Assembly: GCF_028502605.1 (NCBI RefSeq)
Contig: NC_079235.1
Location: 2,852,001-2,916,000, forward strand
Length of the DNA: 64,000 nucleotides
From: Trichoderma breve
Taxonomy: Eukaryota; Ascomycota; Sordariomycetes; Hypocreales; Hypocreaceae
Reading direction: 5' to 3'
Shown here: one piece after another, positions 49,839 through 62,031 of the stretch
How positions within the stretch are numbered: position 1 is the stretch's first letter
How the letters are laid out: each line of letters opens with the position of its first letter
Made by a program: the position numbers and the translations under genes
Notes under the pieces: model-generated
Told to the model about the DNA's origin: nothing
What the model saw: the letters and a program-made list of their open reading frames with translations, nothing else
The model's database searches: none

Positions 49839-50555
49839 GGTGACGATATTTTATTGTTATCTGGATTGCAACATTGAGAGCGGCGTTTGTTTATAATAAG
49901 AGACCGCGGTTATTTGAAGCCGCTTGGAGAGGCGCAAGCCGGCTGTGTTTGCTCTGTACAAGTTAGGAGGTCGTCGTACAGTATCGAGGCCCCCCAGTTG
50001 CATGGGTGCTATGCTATTACTTGTGGGGTCAGCGAAATGACCAGCTTCACCAGCAGCGACCGTTATCGATAACACCGCGACCCTGATGACGTATTCATAC
50101 GCCTGCGCCGGAACATTTACGTGTATCTGTACTCCGTACTCCGTATTCCGTCCTCAGCCATAGGTTTCATCGTATAGCTGTGGGTGCTTTGGCAAAGCTA
50201 CCTGGAAGGCGGTGCATTGGGAGGGCGTTCTTTTACTTCCCTTTTGGGGCTTTTTGCGGGGAGGACAAAGGATCGTAAAAGTATCGTGGCCTCCACATCT
50301 TCGAACGTTGGATTGTCTTCTATCAAAAAGGAGCGTCAAATTTCTATTCCTTGCTACTTGTCCTGCAAACTAGCTTTCTAATATTTGAAACTGGTCTGTA
50401 GGCAAACCGGAATGCCAACTTTTAAACCAAGGCCACGCGTTCACCTCTAGTATTTGACGGTAAGGACACGTAAGCACGAATATTCCTCTTGTCTGAAGGC
50501 GACTCTCAGCACCTACCCCATTCAATCACGCCGGTCCCAGCTATGCAGACGACAC
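49839..50555. other. Region between eRF1 3' end and the VASt-domain gene promoter
   Basis: The stretch holds the promoter of the minus-strand gene at 45738-49838 and the distal eRF1 3' UTR. Around 50130-50150 it has a direct repeat of TACTCCG-like units. I see no further gene. Confidence 0.55.
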
Positions 50556-50624
50556 CTAACACAAGCCGGCTTTAGTCTAAGGACGTGTAGGAGGAGCGCA
50601 TATTTGCGTACATGAAATGCTTAC
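50556..50624 (-). other. Candidate 3'UTR intron of the eRF1 gene
   Basis: Reading the minus strand, a strong donor (GAGG then GTAAGC) at 50624 is followed by an ACTAAAG branch-like element and a TTAG acceptor ending at 50556. This gives a 69-base intron of typical fungal size. The donor lies 23 bases past the second in-frame stop and about 240 bases past the main stop. Splicing is predicted, not shown; a second acceptor (GCATAG) lies 14 bases further on. Confidence 0.5.
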
Positions 50625-50647
50625 CCTCTTTCCTTTGATGATGAAAC

Positions 50648-50866
50648 TCAAGTGGCCGTCATGGCCGCGCGAAGCGGGCTTGGTCGCGACGTCTGGTGGG
50701 CCTGATGAGAGGGCAGTTGACCAGCATTTCGCATCAAGCGCCTTTGAGCAAATGACAACGGCGCGGCATCTCCTGACCCAGACAGGTCGCGAGGCGCGTC
50801 GTTGTCGTCGTGCGCGGACGGGTTAACTTGAGTGGATCCCTCGTTCTCCACGAGGGAATCGGTTGG
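50648..50866 (-). promoter_or_regulatory. In-frame readthrough extension after the eRF1 stop codon
   Basis: After the predicted eRF1 TGA (50869-50867) the same frame stays open for 72 codons, to a second TGA at 50650-50648. The stop is followed by CCA; a C at the +4 position is the leakiest context for TGA. The encoded tail has protein-like composition, rich in Asp, Ala and Ser, and codons with many C/G third positions. Its meaning depends on the terminal splice site being placed correctly. Confidence 0.45.
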
Positions 50867-52510
<1,644 letters not shown>

Positions 52511-53100
52511 GTTGAAGGAGGGTAAAAGAGGCCCTTCTCTAGAAAAAAGAAAAAAGAAAGAATTATCCCACCGCTAGACAAGTCCTTGATCGAGAGCGCC
52601 GGCGCGTGAGAGCGTGACACTGGCTAGTCGAAGGGAGCAGCGTTTGTTTGTTGGAGGAGAGTTGGGTTTGGGTTGTGGAATTTTACCCTACCCCAATGGC
52701 TGGCGCTACGCAGCCCCCAGAACTGCTAAACGCAGCGGGTTTTGGGCCAAGAGATCCGCCACAAGCCGCCTAAAACGGGCGGGCCGACAAGTCACCTTGA
52801 GAGCCCAAGGCGGAGTCTCAAGGTGTTCATCTTACCTTAGTAAGCGCTCGACGTCACAGCCTAAGGTACTCGCTGAGGCTGGGTTGTGGTCATCGCCCAT
52901 CCGTCGGTTCACCGCCCGGCAAAACCCGCGAGTTGAACGATCCCAGGACGAGGCTTGGAAGTGATTCACGGCGACATCCGCTGAATATCCCGGCACGCGC
53001 TTGAACCAGGACGCGGATTGGAGCCTAGAGGCGGCGGAAGTCAGACGAGCCACTTGCGTCTTTCTTGAGAGCCTTACGCAGGGCTCTTCAATCCCTCACC
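52511..53100. promoter_or_regulatory. Divergent promoter of eRF1 and the DUF1770 gene
   Basis: About 590 bases between divergent start codons. The sequence is GC-rich with no conserved frame. No specific operator was recognised. Confidence 0.5.
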
Positions 53101-53639
53101 ATGGCGTCGTCTCTCCCCACCGAGCTCGGCAGTACCATCCAGGCCGGCCATATCAGAAGACATCCCGACCCTCGACAAGACATTGCACCATCAACCGCCG
53201 CCGACAAGAGGCAGCTAGTGGATTTCCACAGCGCGAGACGCAGTGACATCGATAACGACGACGACGATATCCCGTACAGCGTCTTGCGTCCTCCAAAGAA
53301 GCACTACAACCTCCCACCCCTTCCAGACCTGCGATTCGAGCAGAGCTATCTCCACAGCATCGCCTCAGCCGATACGTGGTGGAAAGTATTACTCATTACA
53401 GCTAGGGATCAGGTGGCCTACGACTTCCTTGCAAAGCTCCGGTGACTCATAGCTAACAGGGGAAATAGGTATTGATGCCCTTGGCTCAAGGTGTTCTTCT
53501 CAACTTGGCCTTGGTTGGATGGCAGCATTGGAACAAGAATGCCAGAGTGCACGGTGACTCAATAGGCATTCGCCTGAGGAGGTGGTGGTATGGAGTGAAT
53601 AATTGGAAACTGCCTGCCCCTACTAAGAGACGGGTGTAG
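53101..53639 (+). CDS. DUF1770 family protein, 160 residues
   Basis: Two exons are predicted, 53101-53412 and 53469-53639, with a 56-base intron between codons (CAG then GTGGCC donor, GCTAAC branch site, AATAG acceptor). The N-terminal half is polar with an acidic DNDDDD stretch. The second half is aromatic and basic: FEQSYLHSIASADTWWKV, then PLAQGVLLNLALVGWQHWNKNARVHG, and RLRRWWYGVNNWKLP. This block is the hallmark of DUF1770, a small Pezizomycotina family of unknown function. The hydrophobic PLAQGVLLNLALVGW stretch could be a membrane-associated helix. The ATG has an ideal ACC context. If the intron is not removed, the frame would stop after 114 codons, which would cut the conserved end, so the spliced form is preferred. 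The gene diverges from eRF1. Confidence 0.85.
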
Positions 53640-54009
53640 AGAAACATGGCAGTTGGTTTAAAATAAATGTAAACACTCCAGTCGTGAGTATGTATTACTA
53701 CTATCTTGCCGGATAAGAAAAGATTCTGTCCTTTTGTCTAACTTGTAAATGAAAGCAATATCATATGGCTTCTAGTTCCCCCTTTTCCACGTCCGTAAAA
53801 ACAACCCGTATTCGCGCCTCATAGTTCAGGTCGCAAGCCCTCTTGTGAGATTTTGAGAGCGACCCTATTGTTCCTAATTTTCATTTCCCCGTTTCTAGAT
53901 CCGTTGGTTCAAACTGATAGTACACTAATAAATTTATCGGACCGTCCACCGCTTAATTAACCATAACTCCCAAGATGAAACATTAGTTGCTGAGCCAAAC
54001 CAGCGCGCC
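53640..54009. other. Convergent 3' ends of the DUF1770 and DDT/WHIM genes
   Basis: About 370 AT-rich bases with no gene. Confidence 0.6.
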
Positions 54010-56168
54010 TCATTCATGGCTGATGATCTTCAAAGTTCCAGGCACTAGCTGCGCTGGTTGCTTTTCAGGGCTACCTCTGAATGCCAGTGAGGTTGCTGGT
54101 GCAGCTGAGGCGACAGAGGATTGGATTTTGACTTGCTGATCTGTGATTTCTGGGGTCTTGTGTCTCTCGGGAGTCTTCGCACTGAACATAGGCACGGCTG
54201 CCCCCGTTTCAAACGTTTGCTGGACTGGGGTAGGCGTATCTGGCGGGCCGGTCGGTGCATCCTTCAGGTTTCCTTCGCTTGGGGTGGGAAGCAGGTTTGC
54301 TGCTCGCTCACTCGGAGTGAGAACCCCTTTCAGCTTGGGTGGTGTCACTGAAAGCTTCACGACCAGTGTTTCGGGTTGCACATCCAGGTCATCTTCGTCC
54401 ATTGCCTCATCCTTGAACTCGTCCTCGTCCTCCGACTCTTCCGGAATCTGGGCCTCGACATCATCTTCATCATCCCCAAACTCAGCATCACTTTCTCCAT
54501 CGTCCGTATCTGTGAAGTTGTTCGCCCCAGAATCCGCCGCTGCCGACCTACGTGGTCGTCCGGCTGATCTCTCTGTAGCAGCCTCGACAGTGTCTCCTTG
54601 CACCTCATTTGGGAGGTCCTCTCCTGTAGTCACATTGAGCCGGGGAGGAGCTCGAACAGTGCGACCACTAGATGTAGTGACAGGGCCCGTCTCCGCTGGT
54701 GTGTTGGTTCCGGTATTGCGAGCTGAGCGCCTATAGCCAGTTGAATCCGAGAATATGTCTTCATCGTCGGAGTACGTGTACTTCATGCGCTTGCCGCGAG
54801 TACGGCCTTCGTATAGTGAAAATCCAGGCTCCGGGCGCTTGAACTGTTCCTTGCGCAACTGACGATACTCTCGCCGCTTTCGTTTCTGCTTCTTTGTTAG
54901 CTCTGACCGAATGTGGGCGGGCAGTGTTGGTTACCTCGTCTCCTGCCTCGAAGCGGGGGATGGCCTGGAGAATCTTCTGGCTGAGCTTCCTGGCTTTGGG
55001 GCCTCCATCCTTTGTCTCAAGCTTATCTGCAAGAGCCTTGAGCTCTTCAATGCTCCCAGCGACGCTCCACCAAGTACGGTTAGTGCCAGCAGGATTGCTC
55101 TCGCGGTATACACGGAAGGCGGTATCATCTTGTCCCTCAACCAAGAAATATCGGCGCTTGTCTCCATCAGATCCCCATGGCTGAACCGCGCGCGGTTGAT
55201 TAATGTCGTCCTCGTGTCGATTTTGTTTGTAGGATTGGTTGATTAAGCCCTTGAGGGTATCGGACGATGCCATGGCCCAAAGAACAAGAATGCGCAAAAG
55301 GTTTAACTGCGAGAACCGTTTCATCAGTCAAATGTACTCCAAAAGTTTTTCTTTTTCTTTTTTCTTTTTTCGCAAATCAAGAAAGCCAGTAGATGATAGA
55401 GAAAGTACTCACTCTTTCGGTTGGGTTCATGGAGCTAAAGGTTGCGCCGCCAGCAAGGGGGTTCTTGTCCTCCCATGAAGAGGGCCATTGGTTCTTATGA
55501 GATGCAATTGCATCCTCCAAAGCTCTGCCATAATGACCTGCCCTGTAATTTGAAAGGAGGAGAGAGGTATTAGCCTAGGCGCTCACAATGTTGGATGGGA
55601 CGGATTAAGCATACTTGACATCTTGCTTCCGGTTCAGGAGAAGTCCGAGGACGGCGCACAAAAAATGCTCCGCCCGATCACCTGGTATAGGTTCGACAAC
55701 GTCTCTTTCCAATTCTTGTGGTCCGAAATGTGCGAGTGATTTGGGAAATGCGTCGCTGAAGCGGCTTCGGAACATCACCAGGAACTGCAGCTGTTAGTTA
55801 GTTGAGCCCAATGACGTCTGCACGCGAAATTTCGCGTCACTAGACACTGTATACGCGACCTGTCGCCACACAGAAGCGACGAGCATTGAAGGTCGAGTAA
55901 CGGAGCTTGTGAATGGAACAAAACGCACTGCAATATCAGGATTGTCGGCGAGGACATATTCGTGAGGTGGCGAGGGCGACCGTTTGCGCGGTGGCGGCGA
56001 GGGCTCCTTTGGTGGCTGCTCTGATAACTTGGGGAAGAACTTTAGGATTCCCGATTTAGCTGCGGTCGGCGCGTCGTCACTGAGATCGTCCAGCTCGGCA
56101 TCCGAGGGGATAGGCGACAAGGACGAGAGAGACGAGAGATCGGAGGAGTCGTCTTCTACGGCAGCCAT
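54010..56168 (-). CDS. DDT/WHIM-domain chromatin-remodelling accessory protein
   Basis: Five exons are predicted: 56168-55929, 55784-55615, 55542-55413, 55306-54935 and 54891-54010, for 597 residues. After an acidic, Ser/Pro-rich N-terminus (about 80 residues) comes a DDT-like segment, FLVMFRSRFSDAFPK through FLCAVLGLLLNRK. WHIM-type motifs follow: NLLRILVLWAMASSDTLK, then VQPWGSDGDKRRYFLVEG and FRVYRESNP. A basic stretch (KQKRKRREYRQLRKEQ) starts the last exon. The C-terminal 250 residues are acidic and disordered, with many Asp/Glu and TP sites. Proteins with this module are accessory subunits that measure linker DNA for ISWI-type remodellers; the exact complex here is not known. Exon 2 is placed at the second of two close AG acceptors (before FLVMF), which leaves a sensible distance from the CTAAC branch site. 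An in-frame ATG lies 22 codons upstream. Confidence 0.87.
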
Positions 56169-57651
56169 GGCGCTGAAGCTGGGTATCTGCGATGCGAGTG
56201 CTGCGAGTGTGAAGGAGGGAGGTGGAAGAAGCACGTCGTTTGTCGACAGAGATGTGGATGCACTAGGTAGCTACGGTTCTGATAGGCCACGGGCGGCTAT
56301 CAAAGTGGTCGTCACCAGTCACCGAACCAGACAATGCAATGTGAATGAAGAGATTAGAAGCCGCTCTGGGCTCAATCTCTCTTCTTAGGGGTTTAACTTG
56401 TTCATCCTGTCTTTACACCCAGGCCGTATTTCGGCATAACCATTGCCCGCGCATGCCACAGCTCCCGTCTCATCTGGCCCTCACAGAACGCGGCCAAAGC
56501 CAAAGTAGGCAGAGCTATGGCCAGCCCGAGACAGCCTGTCCAAATTAAACGCGAGCGCCCATAATTCAGATCCAGCACAGGTCGGGGCCTCAAAATCATG
56601 GCTCAGGGTTCCATCACTCCCATCCGGCTTGAATTTACGAGTCTCTCCCCGCATCAAAGCCCTGCACCACCATCTGTCAGGGTACGGAGCAGGCCGCTGA
56701 ATGAACGCTTCCAGGAGCGATGCCTAACAAGCACGCTCATCAATGAGAGCAGTATTCTTCAGCGACGATGGAAGATTGGTGCCCCATGTCGAGCTCTTTC
56801 ACGTGGGCGAGAATGCATGATAGCAGGAGCATAAGAAGTTGATATATCCCAGAGTTAGCAAGAGAACTGACTTCGCATTGGATGCACCCAGTGAAAAATG
56901 CTTAGCAACATGTTGATTCAGTGGCATTCCGCACACAATCTGGCGCGTCTCATGTCTTTGGTAGACGCTCAATCTCACGGCACGTCCACTCGGGTCTTTG
57001 CTCTTGGATGAATTAAGGTACGGAGTAGGAAATGTGGGGTTCTTCAAGTCCCCTGCACGGAAGAAAGCGGTCGACAAAATGATAAGCGAGTTCGAGAAAG
57101 GCAAAAAGGGTTGCTGTCAATTATAAGTGAAAGCGGGCAGATACCTTGTGTGCACGTTAGATAGCAGTTACTAAAGAAATATAGATATAATAGCAGCTAC
57201 TAAAGAAATATAGATATTATAGCAGATACTCTAAGAATAGGTGTATAATCTAACGTTCAGATGCTCGTAATCTTCTCAGTCTCGGTTTTCTCTGTCCTCC
57301 GCTTGCCCATCAAGCCCATGCACGGCAATTGATTGCACTTTGCCGTCCCATTTTTTTTTTTCTTGTCCATCGCTTTTGGGACCCTTGGAGAAGTGGAGGT
57401 ACAAAGTACTTCCGGGCTGGCCAATGCGCGACGCCGAAAAGTTCAGTCACGTGGTCAGGGTTCCTCTTGTGCGGCAAAGGTCCCGCACACAAAAAATTAT
57501 CAGAAAGCGCAAGCGAGCGCCTCTTTGTCAAAACACCAAGCGGCCGGACTCAGGTAAAGTTACCAACTTCTCGCGCTGCCGGTGGCCCAGCACTGACATC
57601 AATCCTCTTCGCAGCTACCCGTAACATCGCAGCCAGCGACGTCGAGTCACC
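56169..57651. promoter_or_regulatory. Divergent promoter region of the DDT/WHIM and uL2 genes
   Basis: No supported gene in about 1.5 kb. It contains an AT-rich island with terminal inverted repeats (57154-57256) and a T-rich run near 57350 close to the ribosomal gene. Confidence 0.55.
57154..57256. mobile_element. Small AT-rich element with 9-bp inverted ends and 29-bp tandem units
   Basis: The left end ACGTTAGAT (57154-57162) is the exact reverse complement of the right end ATCTAACGT (57248-57256). Between them, units starting AGCAG at 57163, 57192 and 57221 repeat with a 29-base period; the first two differ at only a few positions and the third is shorter and diverged. The AT content contrasts sharply with flanking DNA. 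It has no coding capacity. It could be a MITE or solo remnant, or a chance satellite. No clear target-site duplication is visible. Confidence 0.4.
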
Positions 57652-58752
57652 ATGGGTAGAGTTATTCGCAACCAGAGAAAAGGCCGTGGCTCCATCTTCA
57701 GTGAGTAGCTGCCTTCCGAGATACCTGGGCATTGGGTGAAAGATGCGTTTGGAGATTTCTAACAATTTGGGAAAACAGCGGCCAACACCCGCCTGAACAA
57801 GGCTCCCGCCAAGTTCCGCACCCTCGATTACGCCGAGCGCCATGGCTACGTCCGCGGAATCGTGAAGGACATCATCCACGACCCTGGTCAGTCCCCGAAA
57901 CGAACATCTTGGAAACCGACGACAGATGGGAATCCATGGGCCGAATTGTAGCTAACTAAGGGCTTCTTTGTGTGTCTAGGTCGTGGTGCTCCTCTCGCCA
58001 AGGTCCAGTTCCGCCACCCTTATAAGTATAAGCAGGTCACCGAGACCTTCATCGCCAACGAGGGCATGTACACCGGCCAGTTCATCTACGCCGGAAAGCG
58101 CGCTGCTCTGACCGTCGGCAACGTCCTGCCCGTCGGTGAGATGCCCGAGGGTACCGTTGTCTCCAACGTCGAGGAGAAGATCGGCGACCGTGGTACTCTC
58201 GGCCGTAACTCTGGTGGCTACATCACCATTGTTGGCCACAACCCCGATGAGGGCAAGACCCGTATCAAGCTTCCCTCTGGTGCCAAGAAGGTCGTCCACT
58301 CCCGATCTCGTGGTATGATCGGCATCGTTGCCGGTGGTGGCCGTACCGACAAGCCTCTGTTGAGTATGTGGAACCCAGATCCTTGATTTTTATCTTTTCT
58401 TCGCGAGAAAAACAGCATGAAAAAACAATAGCGAAAGAGTTGGAATGGTCTGGATGCTAACAATTGCTACAGAGGCTTCTCGTGCCAAGCACAAGTTCGC
58501 TGTCAAGCGTAACAGCTGGCCCAAGACTCGTGGTGTTGCCATGAACCCCGTGGACCACCCTCACGGTGGTGTAAGTTTTCCCAACTCGATTCGGCGGACT
58601 CAAGCAGATACTGACCCCCATTACAGGGTAACCACCAGCACATTGGTAAGGCCTCTACCATCTCACGGTACGCCGTACAGGGACAGAAGGCCGGTCTTAT
58701 TGCTGCCAGAAGGACGGGTCTGCTCCGTGGTACTCAGAAGACAAAGGAGTAA
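57652..58752 (+). CDS. RPL2: 60S ribosomal protein uL2 (L8)
   Basis: uL2 sits near the peptidyl transferase centre and supports subunit joining. Five exons are predicted, 57652-57700, 57779-57886, 57980-58363, 58473-58570 and 58627-58752, for 254 residues, exactly the family length. The start [16 protein letters not shown] is diagnostic. Further blocks are [39 protein letters not shown] and the catalytic-centre motif [17 protein letters not shown], which is split by the last intron between two glycines. The protein ends RGTQKTKE. Codons are strongly biased, as usual for ribosomal genes. The four introns share the GTRAGT or GTATGT donor type. Confidence 0.96.
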
Positions 58753-60026
58753 GGTGGCTAAAATTCATGGTCTCATTGGGATGGTGTTACAGTGGCTTTC
58801 TTACTATGGATGGTACTGCTCAGGAACGAAACTTGACATGGCTCCTCTGGCAAGTACTATTATGACATTTCGTTGCAAAACAAAAACAAACGACGAGCCA
58901 ATTTCCTTGCAATCTCCCGACGTGAATAAGCCGGCGCATGACAGTGAGGTGGTGAAATGGTCATATATACAAAGAATAGATATCCACGTAATTGACACTT
59001 AATCCCATGTACAGCTGAAGAGAGAGGAAGAATTTGGCATGTGAATACACAATACAGTGCTATGCTTTGATGGTCTCTACTTGCCCACTAGCTATCTCCC
59101 CATGTAAGCAATCGATATTATCTGCTACTTGGCTATGCTCCCAGATCCTAAGTGGGAATTGTATCCCCATGGAGTATTAACTATCTCCTATCGGCGAGTT
59201 TCTTTTGAGGTCGGGGCATTCATCCAGCTGCCCCGCCATTCATCCTACGAAACTAAGAATTGGCTTGTCAATGCGCTCTTAAATCAAGAAGTGACGAGAT
59301 GTTTTACGAGGGAGAGAGGGATAGATATTTGTAGAATCTCAAGGCATATCTATCTACCTTACCTACCTAGATACGACACACCGCATGTAATATGCAAATG
59401 ATGCAAGTAAAGAAAGTCACCCACTCCGGCGCAGGAATCGGACACAAAAACTGTCGCCTACTGCGGAAGAGCAGGGGAAGGGAAGAAAGGGCCGGGGCCG
59501 CAAGGAAGACGCAAATCCCTCCTCTGCAGCTTACATGCTTTCTTACATGCGCACACATCCTAGGTCCTACTGGGTTCTGTAGATATCAACAACGGAGGCC
59601 GATGGAAACATGTTAGACTGGTATTTCGTCAATTGTTGAATTGATTTAGTATTGACTACCCAATGATTGGAGCATGAGATACATTGCTATAGCTTCCCAG
59701 CTCAACAATTCCAAAATGCGGCGGATATAGTCGGTTAGGTACTTTAGCATCTGGTGTGACGTGCATTGCCCAACATGTACCCTGTCAGCTGCAGCCGCCG
59801 AAGAATGGACAAGAAAAAAAGACAGGGGCCATCTCTCATCTCATCCAAAACCCCCACCACTACGAATAAAGTCTGGTCCGCTCAAAAAACCACAATCCCG
59901 CTAAATTATTACTGCGACAAGCCCCTCCAACCTCCAGTTCCTTTCCACCTCCATACTTTCCTCCAGGACCTGTTGCCATTCAGTAAAAAAAAAAGCTCTA
60001 GTAAAGAAAACCAAAAGTCAATCGCA
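58753..60026. other. Intergenic region between uL2 and adenosine kinase
   Basis: No supported gene. The right end carries A-rich and C-rich tracts of the adenosine kinase promoter and leader. Short frames at 58445-59002 and 59129-59401 are extensions or chance. Confidence 0.6.
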
Positions 60027-61415
60027 ATGGCTGCTCACAAGGAATACGCTCTCATCTGCCTGGAGAACCCTCTCCTCGGTATGTCTATCCATTGAAACAA
60101 GAATGTCGTCGCAGCACCAGCAGCAGCTGTCTGTCTGTCCTCTTTCTTGTCCGCTTGCTTGCTCTTTTCCTCTCTCCTGTTCTCTCATACTTTCGCCTCA
60201 TGAATATAGATTACCATTCACTAACTAAGCAATTCCAATCACAGACATCCAGGCTGTCGGCGACCAGGCTCTGCTGGACAAGTACAACCTCAAGGCCAAC
60301 GACGCCATCCTCGCCGAAGAGAAGCAGATCCCCATCTACGAGGACCTCCTCAACAACTTTGACGCAAAGCTCATTGCCGGCGGCGCTGCGCAAAACACCG
60401 CCCGTGGCGCCCAGTACATCCTGCCCCCCAACAGCGTCGTCTACTTCGGCGGTGTCGGCAACGACAAGTACGCTGCCATCCTCAAGGATGCCGTCAAGGC
60501 CGCCGGCCTGCGTGTCGAGTACCGTGTCGATGAGGCTCACCCTACCGGCCGATGCGGTGTTGTCATCACTGGCCACAACCGCAGTCTCTGCACTGACCTC
60601 GGTGCTGCCAACCACTACGGCCTGGACCACCTGAAGAAGCCCGAGATCTGGGCCCTGGTTGAGAACGCCGAAGTTTTCTACATTGGCGGCTACCACTTCA
60701 CCGGTAAGTCAAGAAGCAAGAGGACGCATAATGCTCAATCTAGATTACTTCTAGCTATTATATCTATCTACTCATTACATCATGACAAGGCCAAAGATGC
60801 TAACGTTCGTTGTCTCGCAGTTTCCCCTCCCGCCATCATGGAGCTCGCCAAGGAGGCCGCCGAGAAGAACAAGGTCTTCGTCGTCTCTCTCTCTGCTCCT
60901 TTCATCCCCCAGTTCTTCAAGGAGGTTGTCGACGCCAGCGCCCCCTACTGGGACTACGTCATTGGCAACGAGGCCGAGGCTGCTGCTTATGCTGAGGCCC
61001 ACAACCTTCCTTCCAAGGAGCCCAAGGACGTTGTCAAGGTTCTGGCCAACCTGCCCAAGGAGAACACCAAGCGAAAGCGTGTTGCCATCATCACTCAGGG
61101 CACCGAGCCTACCCTGGTCGCCATCCAGGGCGAGGAGGAGGTCAAGGTCTTCCCCGTCCGCCCCATCGACCCCGCTCTCATCAACGATACCAACGGTGCC
61201 GGTGATGCCTTTGCTGGTGGTCTGGTTGCTGGTATTGTCCAGGGCGAGTCACTGGAGGCTTCCGTTGACAAGGGTCAGTGGCTGGCTAAGCTGAGCATCC
61301 AGGAACTTGGTCCTTCGTAAGTCGACTCTTCATCCGTCATTCACATTCTAATCTGAGCTAACTCATCCTTTCCAGTTACCCCTTCCCCAAGCAGGTCTAC
61401 TCTGCATCATCGTAG
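60027..61415 (+). CDS. ADO1: Adenosine kinase
   Basis: The enzyme phosphorylates adenosine to AMP with ATP. It recycles adenosine released from S-adenosylhomocysteine and so supports methylation reactions. Exons are 60027-60078, 60245-60703, 60821-61316 and 61376-61415, encoding 348 residues, the normal length. The ribokinase/PfkB fold is clear: NPLLDIQA at the start, the substrate-binding GGAAQNTARG near 61-70, GGVGNDKYA, and the PfkB signature DTNGAGDAFAGG near 295-306 with the catalytic aspartate. The final exon adds only SYPFPKQVYSASS, ending with the conserved YPFP element. Introns 1 and 2 split codons after the first base and intron 3 after the second. Codon use is strongly biased, indicating high expression. 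Its 3' end converges with the Est1-like gene. Confidence 0.96.
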
Positions 61416-62031
61416 AGTGCCTAGAATAGCGCATTGCTCTTGTAGATCCATTCCCAGCGGCTGGGATGGAGAGGAATTGGCGTTGAGGGATTAAAACGGG
61501 AGAAAAGGTTTCAACAACGGCGTTTTGCATCAACAGGGTAGAGAGCCTAGAAGCAGTGGCTCCCTTTGCATAGCGATTTGGTATCCTCCACGATACACAA
61601 TCAGTCTTTGTCTTTTTCTTTTTTCGATGCTGATGCTTTCAATCAGTTTATGATGAACGATAGACCAGATTTTACCACCACAATATTATTCTTATTTCTG
61701 GCTTGAAAATTGCAACTTAATTTCCTTCCTTCAATTTGTGCGTTGTCATTCTTTCATCTGACGAAATGGGTATATCAAAAGAGCCATCCATCAATAAAAT
61801 CAAACTGTGTCGCTTTCCAGGTCGTCGTTGCGTAAAAAACAATGCTGTCGAACGAAGCATCTAAAATTCCAAATCATACATATCCTCAATATTAAGTCAT
61901 GGCCTCTAAATAGCAATGGCTCACCATGCATCACATACACAACTCCAATGCGCGTGAATCCGGATTCGCCTTTATTTTCCCTCAGCAGGCAAGACGCCTC
62001 TTGTTCCAAGGTGCTTTCGTGAACTCTCCAT
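61416..62031. other. Convergent 3' ends of adenosine kinase and the Est1-like gene
   Basis: About 615 bases of 3' UTR-like sequence. The frames at 61800-62022 are short and overlap on both strands, so I count them as chance. Confidence 0.6.

Noticed and set aside
60211..60696. Minus-strand frame of 161 codons
   Set aside because: Antisense to adenosine kinase exon 2, explained by codon bias.
61800..62022. Two overlapping frames of about 70 codons on opposite strands
   Set aside because: They lie in the shared 3' region of two convergent genes and have no protein features.
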